From the NCBI GenBank assembly GCA_002399265.1, contig DHDG01000051.1, positions 21,229 to 31,731 on the forward strand: a stretch of 10,503 nucleotides of DNA, written 5' to 3'. Both the position numbers and the translations under genes were made by a program. The notes beneath the pieces are model-generated. The model had not been told where the DNA came from. It saw only the letters and a program-made list of their open reading frames with translations, and did not search any database. How positions within the stretch are numbered: position 1 is the stretch's first letter; every line of letters starts with the position of its first letter. Origin of the DNA: Firmicutes bacterium UBA4882 (GTDB taxonomy: Bacteria > Bacillota > UBA4882). Positions 1 through 5,548 of the stretch are shown piece after piece.

Positions 1-1
1 C

Positions 2-121
2 CACTATCCTAAGGCTTTCCGCAGGGGAAAGGTCAATAGTCACTTCTTGGACACATTTAACAAACTCAGCCTGGAAGATCCGGATTGTCGGGACGGTATC
101 ATCCCAAATGGCATTCTGCAG
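2..121 (-). CDS. Open frame at window edge, probable shifted continuation of the 99-299 ORF
   Basis: Forty sense codons run on the minus strand from 121 to the window edge without a stop. They overlap the end of the 99-299 ORF in a different frame. The peptide begins LQNAIWDDTVPTIRIFQAEF and looks like ordinary protein. There is no ATG, GTG or TTG with a ribosome binding site at its beginning: the first codon after an in-frame TGA (122-124) is CTG. The simplest reading is that this is the rest of the upstream small protein, separated from it by a one-base change near 99-124. A separate gene with a non-standard start is less likely. I do not recognise the family, and the gene is cut by the window end. 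Confidence 0.4.
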   Translation of the reverse strand, partial: MQNAIWDDTVPTIRIFQAEFVKCVQEVTIDLSPAESLRIV

Positions 122-299
122 TCATTCCATTGTCGACCAATTCAATCTCTCTGTCTCCCTGATAAGCATGTCTCACATCATAGCAAACCCCTAATACCCG
201 CGTCGACATTCTGATTAATCCTTGATACTTTTCGGAGTCCTCATCAATTGTAATGTTGTGAAAGGTTTCAACTAAGCGCTCAAGGTCGTGAGTCGCCAT
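99..299 (-). CDS. Short hypothetical protein, possibly frameshift-truncated
   Basis: This encodes 66 residues beginning MATHDLERLVETFHNITIDE. It is acidic and soluble-looking, with no signal peptide or membrane segment, and I recognise no family. It starts 6 bases after the stop of the P-loop protein (306-1004), so it is probably co-transcribed and translationally coupled, since its own ribosome binding site is weak. It ends at a TGA (99-101) exactly where another frame opens and continues to the window edge. Removing one base near the end (GCAGAAT to GCAAAT) would join the two into a longer protein. It is therefore either a genuine small protein or the N-terminal part of a frameshifted gene. 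No function is assigned. Confidence 0.5.
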   Translation of the reverse strand: MATHDLERLVETFHNITIDEDSEKYQGLIRMSTRVLGVCYDVRHAYQGDREIELVDNGMTAECHLG

Positions 300-305
300 C
301 CAAGC

Positions 306-1004
306 CTATGAAGTCTGGCTGAACTCGATGCTCCCGGTGATGCTCGCAGTTCGAGCCCAAGGAAGGATAAAACCGCTCAGGATCCGGGCCTCGTACTCAG
401 GCCAGTGACCCTCGGTAATGTCAACTTTTAGGAGCGGGAAAGCCCAGTACTCCAGAGTCTTTCTTTTCAAGGCCTGCGAATCACTAAAGAATTTGGCCAT
501 TCCCGATTTCCCTTTTCTGTTCCTCTGTTGTTGATAAGGAAATCCCTCGAGCATTGCCGCTACGCGCTCACCCCATCCATTCTTTCTGGCTGCGTCAACT
601 CTCTTGATTACAATTTCGGAATCACCATCCAGAAAAACCATTCTGGCATCTGTTTGTTCAAAAACCGCGGCGATCCTACTGAAGAATTGCATGACTTCTT
701 CTTCTGGAGTCGTAATCGCCATCAAATACTGGATATGATTCATCAGCGAGTTATCAAAGATGTGGATCGCATTATCGTCCTGGTTGTCGAAGATATATTT
801 CCGCCATGCTGTAAGGAGCAGCTCTTGCGTCGCACTGCTTTGCACAGTATTGTCTTCCCACAAATCGCCAAAGATCGCTGTGTCCTGCCGATACTCGTCA
901 TTTAAGACAAATTTGGCGTTTCTGTCTGCCAAGCTGCCGCAGATCTTTTCCACAAATGTTGTCTTGCCTGAACCCGGCTGGCCCTCAATCAGTAACAGTT
1001 GCAT
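306..1004 (-). CDS. P-loop NTPase, small-molecule or nucleotide kinase-like
   Basis: This encodes 232 residues. The chosen start is the ATG at 1004, preceded by AAGGAG nine to ten bases upstream. An alternative start at 1031 would place the ribosome binding site inside the gene. The product opens with a beta strand and a perfect Walker A motif, GQPGSGKTT (about residues 8-16). A hydrophobic strand with an acidic residue follows (IHIFDNSL), and later ARMVFLDGD, which could serve as a Walker B-like strand. A basic stretch around QQQRNRKGKSG resembles the mobile lid of nucleotide and deoxynucleoside kinases. Size and order fit a small cytoplasmic kinase, but the phosphate acceptor is unknown. 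AAA-type ATPase seems unlikely because no sensor or arginine-finger region is visible. The next gene begins 6 bases downstream, suggesting an operon. A plus-strand promoter lies in the divergent gap upstream. Confidence 0.75.
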   Translation of the reverse strand: MQLLLIEGQPGSGKTTFVEKICGSLADRNAKFVLNDEYRQDTAIFGDLWEDNTVQSSATQELLLTAWRKYIFDNQDDNAIHIFDNSLMNHIQYLMAITTPEEEVMQFFSRIAAVFEQTDARMVFLDGDSEIVIKRVDAARKNGWGERVAAMLEGFPYQQQRNRKGKSGMAKFFSDSQALKRKTLEYWAFPLLKVDITEGHWPEYEARILSGFILPWARTASITGSIEFSQTS

Positions 1005-1051
1005 GGATGTTGTCTCCTTATATATGTCCAATTTTTAGAAGTATCTTTATG

Positions 1052-1080
1052 TTGACAAGGGTGCCACACTCTTATATGAT
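1052..1080 (+). promoter_or_regulatory. Near-consensus sigma-A promoter for the Cys-rich gene
   Basis: TTGACA (1052-1057), a 17-base spacer and TATGAT (1075-1080) form an almost ideal vegetative promoter. It lies about 75 bases upstream of the ATG at 1155 on the plus strand. The -35 box is the left arm of an inverted repeat, TTGACAA (1052-1058) with TTGTCAA (1082-1088), which brackets the -10 box and could be an operator. The 5' leader contains a small stem, AACCG-TCA-CGGTT, just before the ribosome binding site. Confidence 0.7.
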
Positions 1081-1154
1081 TTTGTCAAATTAATCGAAAA
1101 TTTACTCGCCTGCAGGAATAAGCGGATAACCGTCACGGTTGGGTGATTATTGCT

Positions 1155-1637
1155 ATGGCAAAAAGAAAGCGGGCTCTTTCAGAAAAGTATCCACCTTCTG
1201 AGCCATGCGGTTGTGAGACATGCCTGTCTTATTGCCGCCGACCCGGCTGGTGGACTGTAAGAGAAGCCAACATGGCAATAGGCGCAGGATATGCCAATCG
1301 CATGATGCTTGAAATCGCGCCCGAGCTTACTTTTGGTGTCCTTGCCCCGGCATTCCGCGGATGTGAGAACAGCATTGCATTACAGGAATTCGCTCATTGC
1401 GGCTGCTGTTTTTTGTCGAACGGCTTATGCGAACTACATGGTACAGGTTTTCAGCCGCTGGAATGCCGCTTTTGCCATCACGACAGACTGGGCCTGGGGT
1501 CCAAATGTCATGCGGATCTTGAAAAAGAGTGGCAAACCTCGGCTGGGCAGGCTTTGGTGAAGAAATGGGTTCAGCTTGTAAAATCCAGCCGCGGGTCAAA
1601 GATCAGCATGTCTTCCGGCCAGACATCCGACCAGTAG
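1155..1637 (+). CDS. Cysteine-rich small protein, YkgJ-like metal-binding candidate
   Basis: This encodes 160 residues from the ATG at 1155. A GGGTGA ribosome binding site sits nine bases upstream, and an in-frame GTG at 1143 is the weaker alternative. Twelve cysteines are visible at about residues 18, 20, 23, 27, 70, 82, 84, 85, 92, 104, 107 and 118. The first cluster is CGCETCLSYC. The second, CGCC-x6-C-x11-C-x2-C followed by HH, recalls the CxxCC...C...C arrangement of the YkgJ/UPF0153 putative zinc- or iron-chelating proteins. The N-terminus is strongly basic (MAKRKR), and there is no signal peptide or membrane segment, so it should be cytoplasmic. The family resemblance is by motif pattern only. 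An Fe-S or zinc site is likely, but which cysteines bind is inference. It has its own promoter, and its 3' neighbour converges on it with an 11-base gap. Confidence 0.72.
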   Translation: MAKRKRALSEKYPPSEPCGCETCLSYCRRPGWWTVREANMAIGAGYANRMMLEIAPELTFGVLAPAFRGCENSIALQEFAHCGCCFLSNGLCELHGTGFQPLECRFCHHDRLGLGSKCHADLEKEWQTSAGQALVKKWVQLVKSSRGSKISMSSGQTSDQ

Positions 1638-1648
1638 CCTCGGGGGCC

Positions 1649-2023
1649 CTATTTGTTGCGTAGCTCCTCAATGTACTTGTGGGAAATCCCCCCGAAGTAG
1701 TTGTCGGGTGTTAACTCGTAAAAGCCAAGATTGATATCGTTGCAGGCGACCATGGTGTACTTATGGATTTCCGCAATAATAGCGGCCGCCAATTTGGCTT
1801 TTAGCTCCAAGCTTCTACCAGTATACATATTGACCTGTACAAAGACGAAATTAGCATCTCGCGTAGTATAAGTAGCCCGATGACTGGATTCATAAAGCAA
1901 TACTTGGCCGATTTTCTCGTCAATGCCAAGGACCGACGGAATAAGCTCACGAATTGATTTCGCAAGCCTATCTTTACCATCATTATCAATGGACGTGCCA
2001 AGATGAATTATTACTTGCGGCAT
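1649..2023 (-). CDS. Tautomerase-superfamily protein (4-oxalocrotonate tautomerase-like)
   Basis: This encodes 124 residues from the ATG at 2023, which has GGGGAG eight bases upstream. This start leaves proline directly after Met (MPQVIIHLGT), as required for the N-terminal catalytic proline of the tautomerase superfamily after Met removal. A start at 2053 would bury the proline and is rejected. The second half carries GRSLELKAKLAAAI, which matches the usual GRSxExK turn and helix of a 4-OT beta-alpha-beta unit. At about twice the length of classical 4-OT subunits (roughly 62 residues), it fits the longer two-unit members such as cis-CaaD, MSAD or CHMI-type proteins, which usually act as trimers. 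Only the first unit would have the catalytic proline. The substrate is unknown. The gene looks monocistronic and converges with the Cys-rich gene. Confidence 0.75.
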   Translation of the reverse strand: MPQVIIHLGTSIDNDGKDRLAKSIRELIPSVLGIDEKIGQVLLYESSHRATYTTRDANFVFVQVNMYTGRSLELKAKLAAAIIAEIHKYTMVACNDINLGFYELTPDNYFGGISHKYIEELRNK

Positions 2024-2330
2024 GACAGTATCTCCCCTAACAATATGACTCATTTCTTAAGCCTAGACAGATGACACCTCACCACTCATGCTTCATTTTT
2101 CTACCATCACCATTGTTTTCCTGCTGTTGACATTCTGAAAACCACTATTTCGCCGCATCCCATGCAAGACGCGGGGACGGTTCATGCGTCTGCAGGCAAG
2201 ACGCATGAACCGTCCCCACGTCTCGTCGGAAAGGTATTTTCTCGCTGCTGGAGAATAATTTGCCATAAGAGGCACTGGAGCATCATGATAAATAGATAAT
2301 GCCTTAAACTTAACGCGGGAGGGATATATA
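2024..2330. other. Intergenic region between tautomerase and CreD-like genes
   Basis: These 307 bases separate divergent genes and hold the leaders of both. The one clear structure is the REP-like hairpin at 2167-2223. A possible weak promoter for the plus-strand gene is TTGCCA (2260-2265), an 18-base spacer and CATGAT (2284-2289). The CreD-like ribosome binding site GGGAGGG lies just before 2331. A minus-strand open frame crosses this region (2093-2500) but runs through the hairpin and into the CreD-like gene, and I do not consider it coding. Confidence 0.6.
2167..2223. repeat. REP-like GGGGACGG palindrome (long hairpin)
   Basis: A perfect 19-base stem pairs GGGGACGGTTCATGCGTCT (2173-2191) with 2199-2217 around a 7-base loop. 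After one mismatch it extends by five more pairs, to 2167 and 2223. The octamer CAAGACGC occurs both just outside the left arm (2165-2172) and at the loop-right arm junction (2197-2204). The GGGGACGGTTC...GAACCGTCCCC core resembles dispersed palindromes I associate with genomes of anaerobic Bacillota, some of which are thought to be moved by REP-associated tyrosine transposases. No transposase lies in this window. No T-run follows either arm, so it does not look like a simple terminator. Confidence 0.8.
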
Positions 2331-3734
2331 GTGGGAAAACCCACCTCCTTTGGCAGGTCAATCAGCCTGCGGATAATCATCATCGCCCTATTGGTCTTAG
2401 TGCTCTTGATCCCGATTTCCATGGTTACGGGCCTCATCCATGAGCGCCAGCAGCGCAGCAGAGAAGTAACGGCCGAAGTAACTGCCAAGTGGGCTGACAC
2501 TCAGCAAATTGGTGGCATTGTGCTGACACTGCCTTATCAGAAACATTGGAAGGACTCTGACGGAAAAGAGCAAACAAGCGTCAGTTATGTTCAGTTATTA
2601 CCTGAGTCTCTGAATATCAAGGGTAGCCTAAATCCTTTTGAACGGCAGCGTGGCATCTACAAAGTGATCCTGTATGTGGCCGAAATCTCTTATAGCGGGG
2701 CTTTCAATTTGGAAAACCTGAGCAAATGCGGCGTACCTTTGGGAGACATGATCTGGAGCGATGCGTTCGTTTCTATCGGAATTACCGATATGCGCGGCAT
2801 TAATGAAGCGATGCTGCTAAACTGGAATGGCAATTCGTATCAACTGGAGCCAGGTGTCCGTCAGGGATGCGATCTCTTTGATACAGGTGTCAGTGTACCA
2901 ATAGCAATTGAACCTGCAGCAGCTGAACAAAGTGTGACGCCTATTAACTTCTCTTTTGCCCTGGACTTGAACGGCAGTGAAGCCATCAGTTTCTTGCCGC
3001 TCGGACAAATTACGACTGCTGAGATGAGTTCCGAATGGGCCAGTCCCAGTTTTGAGGGCGCTTTCCTGCCTCAGACCAGGAGTATTGACAGCAATGGCTT
3101 TATTGCTTCATGGAAGATTTTGGACTTTAACCGCAACTATCCGCAGCAATGGGTCGGCAATATCGGCGGCGCAAAACTGGATGAAGTGCGGGAGTACGAT
3201 TTCGGGGTGATGCTGTTCTCCCCCATTGACCAATACTCGCAGTCCCTGCGAGCTTTAAAGTACGCCATTCTCTTTGTTGGTCTGACGTTCCTGATTTTCT
3301 TCACGGTGGAAGTGTTCAACAGGCGCCGTATTCACCCGGTGCAATATCTCCTGGTCGGCCTGGCACTTTGTCTCTTTTACGTGTTACTGCTATCGCTTTC
3401 CGAACATATTGCGTTTGCGGCGGCCTATGTTATTGCCGCCTTGGCCTGCCTCGTGCTGATCACGGTCTATGTGGGCAGTGCGCTGCAAAGCAAAGTGGCT
3501 GCGCTAGCCACCGCGGCAACCTTGGCTGGCTTATATGCCTTTATGTACGTGTTGCTGAGTAACGAGGATTATGCCTTGTTAATCGGTAGCGTTGGGTTGT
3601 TCGTCATTATGGTAGCGGTAATGCTATTAACCCGCAAAGTGGACTGGTACAGGATTGAGCTGCGGCAAGAGTCGGCGGCGGATGCAGAGTCGAGCGAACC
3701 GTGGGATGAACAGTGGGATCAGCTTCAGGAATAA
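2331..3734 (+). CDS. creD: CreD-like inner membrane (cell envelope) protein
   Basis: This encodes 467 residues from the GTG at 2331, with GGGAGG eight bases upstream. The architecture matches CreD (about 450 residues in E. coli). It has one N-terminal transmembrane segment at about 11-33, then a large extracytoplasmic region at about 34-305 that includes the typical IPISMVTGLIHERQQR and GGIVLTLPY stretches. About five hydrophobic segments follow between 307 and 431, and the tail is short, acidic and cytoplasmic. In enterobacteria creD is regulated by CreBC and is linked to envelope integrity and colicin tolerance; its biochemical role is unknown. No creBC-like two-component genes are in this window, so regulation here is open. 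The gene is monocistronic: an intrinsic terminator starts 9 bases after the stop. The family call is confident and the function is not. Confidence 0.9.
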   Translation: MGKPTSFGRSISLRIIIIALLVLVLLIPISMVTGLIHERQQRSREVTAEVTAKWADTQQIGGIVLTLPYQKHWKDSDGKEQTSVSYVQLLPESLNIKGSLNPFERQRGIYKVILYVAEISYSGAFNLENLSKCGVPLGDMIWSDAFVSIGITDMRGINEAMLLNWNGNSYQLEPGVRQGCDLFDTGVSVPIAIEPAAAEQSVTPINFSFALDLNGSEAISFLPLGQITTAEMSSEWASPSFEGAFLPQTRSIDSNGFIASWKILDFNRNYPQQWVGNIGGAKLDEVREYDFGVMLFSPIDQYSQSLRALKYAILFVGLTFLIFFTVEVFNRRRIHPVQYLLVGLALCLFYVLLLSLSEHIAFAAAYVIAALACLVLITVYVGSALQSKVAALATAATLAGLYAFMYVLLSNEDYALLIGSVGLFVIMVAVMLLTRKVDWYRIELRQESAADAESSEPWDEQWDQLQE

Positions 3735-3742
3735 CGCAAGGA

Positions 3743-3767
3743 GGGGGTGGATATCCACCCCCTTTTT
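3743..3767 (+). terminator. Intrinsic terminator of the CreD-like gene
   Basis: The 20-base perfect palindrome GGGGGTGGATATCCACCCCC (3743-3762) folds into an 8-pair GC-rich stem with an ATAT loop. Five T residues (3763-3767) follow directly. It begins 9 bases after the TAA of the CreD-like gene. On the minus strand the hairpin is not followed by a T-run, so it should act mainly in the plus direction. Confidence 0.9.
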
Positions 3768-3814
3768 AATTAGAAGAAGTATGCTATTATATATAAGCGC
3801 ATAGCCGAAAACTG

Positions 3815-4207
3815 TTAATCTGTTAGCAATTCAAATGCTGTAGCTGTTTTCCTGGCAAATTCTATCGGATCATCAATGGAATCGAAGTGAATATAGAATA
3901 GGCGCGGCTCATCAAATAACCAGTGATTATGCAATGCTGTCACGAAGATATCTTGCTCGCGAAGGGCAGAAATGAATGGGTTGATCTCATCTTGCAGAAT
4001 CACGGTTTCCCCTAAATTCAAAGTCCGCCCTTGCGCATCCGGAGATTCAAAGGAAAAAAGGGCTCCGCGTGTCAAACTGGAGCGGCTTGATCTTCCTAAG
4101 ATCGTTGCATTGATGTCTCTTAGGCGTAATACGGTACAAGGGTCTTGACTTAAAATCATACCGCCTAATATCTGGGCGAACTCCTCACAAAGGTTGCATC
4201 GATCCAT
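3815..4207 (-). CDS. DUF1259 (LppY/LpqO-type) small protein
   Basis: This encodes 130 residues from the ATG at 4207, with a perfect AAGGAGG six to seven bases upstream. An in-frame GTG at 4258 would overlap the likely promoter and is rejected. The central and C-terminal part resembles the DUF1259 domain: a strand with ALHNHWLFDEPRLFYIHF (His93, His95, His107), followed by the FARKTATAFELL helix. The clustered histidines look like a metal site, but that is inference. DUF1259 proteins are often longer, secreted and two-domain. This one has no signal peptide and only one domain, and adds an N-terminal CNLC motif (Cys4, Cys7) that might bind a metal or be redox active. No function is established for the family. 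It is separated by 122 bases from the upstream operon and appears independently transcribed. Confidence 0.75.
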   Translation of the reverse strand: MDRCNLCEEFAQILGGMILSQDPCTVLRLRDINATILGRSSRSSLTRGALFSFESPDAQGRTLNLGETVILQDEINPFISALREQDIFVTALHNHWLFDEPRLFYIHFDSIDDPIEFARKTATAFELLTD

Positions 4208-4227
4208 GTCCAACCTCCTTCGCCCTA

Positions 4228-4258
4228 AATATATGCCGGTTTGGTTAATTGGTGACAA
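4228..4258 (-). promoter_or_regulatory. Candidate promoter of the DUF1259 gene
   Basis: On the minus strand, TTGTCA (4253-4258) and TATATT (4228-4233) are separated by 19 bases, 20 bases upstream of the ATG at 4207. Each box matches the sigma-A consensus at five of six positions. The spacer is longer than the ideal 17, so this is a moderate candidate. Confidence 0.35.
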
Positions 4259-4272
4259 TATTTATGCCTGAT

Positions 4273-4313
4273 GTGATAAGAGGTGATAAACAATGATCTC
4301 CTAATATTTATCA
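4273..4313. promoter_or_regulatory. Cluster of GTGATAA motifs, possible operator
   Basis: GTGATAA occurs twice as a direct repeat exactly 10 bases apart (4273-4279 and 4283-4289), one helical turn. TTTATCA (4307-4313) is the inverted complement of TGATAAA (4284-4290). The cluster sits in the gap between the dehydrogenase stop and the DUF1259 gene, upstream of the latter's candidate promoter. No T-run follows, so it does not read as an intrinsic terminator. A regulator binding here is inference. Confidence 0.3.
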
Positions 4314-4329
4314 GCGCATGTAATCGCCA

Positions 4330-5529
4330 TCATGATAAAGAATTGCGAAAGATCCTGGCGACCGTCTCCGGCGAAACAGCCACCGGAGTGCTGTCCAGCA
4401 TATATTGAATGCCCGGGGTTGTATAGACCAGATCGGTCAGTGTCGCCACATCTTCCTGCTCAAAGCCGAGGTCGCCCATAGTCGTCGCCAAACCGACTTC
4501 CGCCAGCCATTGTTTGATTACTTCCTTGATACCCGCTTTCGTCTTGATGCCCGCTTCCGTCCGCCTGATCGGCTGCAGTATTTCGTCCAGTATCTCCTGC
4601 GCAGCCGGGTATATTGTATCCAGCACTTCCGGCAAGAGTACCGCCAAGCCCAAACCATGCGGAACGCCAGGCTTCATGGCGCTAATGGGATGCTCCAAGG
4701 CATGTCCCAGATGCAGGCCCCCGTTATCAAACGATATCCCGGCCAGCATCGAAGCGAAGGCAAGATAATAACGCGCTTCACGGTCATTCAGATCGCGCAG
4801 GATGCGCGGAAAGTACCGGAAAATCAAATCCGCACTCTTAATTGACAGCGTTTTTGAGAAAGGGCCGGCACCTTTGGCCGTGGCGGCCTCAATAGCATGC
4901 GTAAGTGCGTCCAGAGTTACATAGCGGGTCTGATTCAGCGGTAGTGAAGCCATTAAGTTGGGATCATCGATAGAATAAAGGGGGTACATTTCTTCAAAAC
5001 CGATTGCCGGCTTGTAGTTTTTCTCATCAATGCCAGCCACGCCAAAATGATTGGTCTCTGAACCGGTGCCATGCGTCAAGTTGATGGCCACTACCGGTGC
5101 CGACTGTTCAGGAAAGAACTGATATTGCATCAATTGCTCACAGCTAGCCTCCGGATACCCGAGCATAATTGCGGCAATTTTCGCGGTATCGATTACACTG
5201 CCGCCGCCGATGGCGATGAACGCCTGTGTACCAAATTTGCGCGACAGATCGATGCACCGATCGATTAGAGCGGTTGAGGGATTCGCTCTTACTTCATCAA
5301 ACAACAAATACTGCAACCCTTGCCGCTGCAGAAATGGTTCGACTTCCGCCCAGGCACCGGATACTTTATAGGCCATATTGTCAGTTACAACTGTTACTTT
5401 GCGCACATCCCGGAGCGCCTTGCTGGCAAAAATCTCCGGCATTTTGGTAATTGCACCCAATCCGAAGTAGATGATTGTACGACTGCGAATCTCATGGACC
5501 ATATTAATGTCATTGGCTTGTTCCCACAT
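4330..5529 (-). CDS. Iron-containing (group III) alcohol dehydrogenase
   Basis: This encodes 399 residues from the ATG at 5529, preceded by AAGGTGA five bases upstream. A GTG at 5544 is the alternative start. It is a cytoplasmic NAD(P)-dependent enzyme of the FucO/glycerol dehydrogenase-like superfamily, interconverting an alcohol and an aldehyde or ketone. Visible motifs are the dinucleotide-binding GGGSVID (108-114), THGTGSE (152-158) and LDALTHAIEA. The expected metal ligands are all present: Asp207, His211, His276 and His291, the last two in GHALEHPISA and VPHG. Length is normal for the family. It is the last gene of the minus-strand operon and starts 19 bases after the kinase stop, so it probably acts on the same compound as the kinase. 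The substrate cannot be told from sequence. No clear terminator follows it. Confidence 0.9.
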   Translation of the reverse strand: MWEQANDINMVHEIRSRTIIYFGLGAITKMPEIFASKALRDVRKVTVVTDNMAYKVSGAWAEVEPFLQRQGLQYLLFDEVRANPSTALIDRCIDLSRKFGTQAFIAIGGGSVIDTAKIAAIMLGYPEASCEQLMQYQFFPEQSAPVVAINLTHGTGSETNHFGVAGIDEKNYKPAIGFEEMYPLYSIDDPNLMASLPLNQTRYVTLDALTHAIEAATAKGAGPFSKTLSIKSADLIFRYFPRILRDLNDREARYYLAFASMLAGISFDNGGLHLGHALEHPISAMKPGVPHGLGLAVLLPEVLDTIYPAAQEILDEILQPIRRTEAGIKTKAGIKEVIKQWLAEVGLATTMGDLGFEQEDVATLTDLVYTTPGIQYMLDSTPVAVSPETVARIFRNSLS

Positions 5530-5548
5530 TCCTGTCACCTTCACTTTT

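Noticed and set aside
528..905. Plus-strand open frame of 125 codons over the P-loop gene
   Set aside because: It is antisense to a gene with a perfect Walker A motif and a good ribosome binding site, and its translation shows no domain-like pattern.
2093..2500. Minus-strand open frame across the intergenic hairpin
   Set aside because: It runs through the REP-like palindrome and into the start of the CreD-like gene, has a basic, shadow-like composition, and has no good ribosome binding site.
4405..4845. Plus-strand open frame of 146 codons inside the dehydrogenase gene
   Set aside because: It is antisense to a fully motif-supported dehydrogenase and its translation lacks recognisable features.
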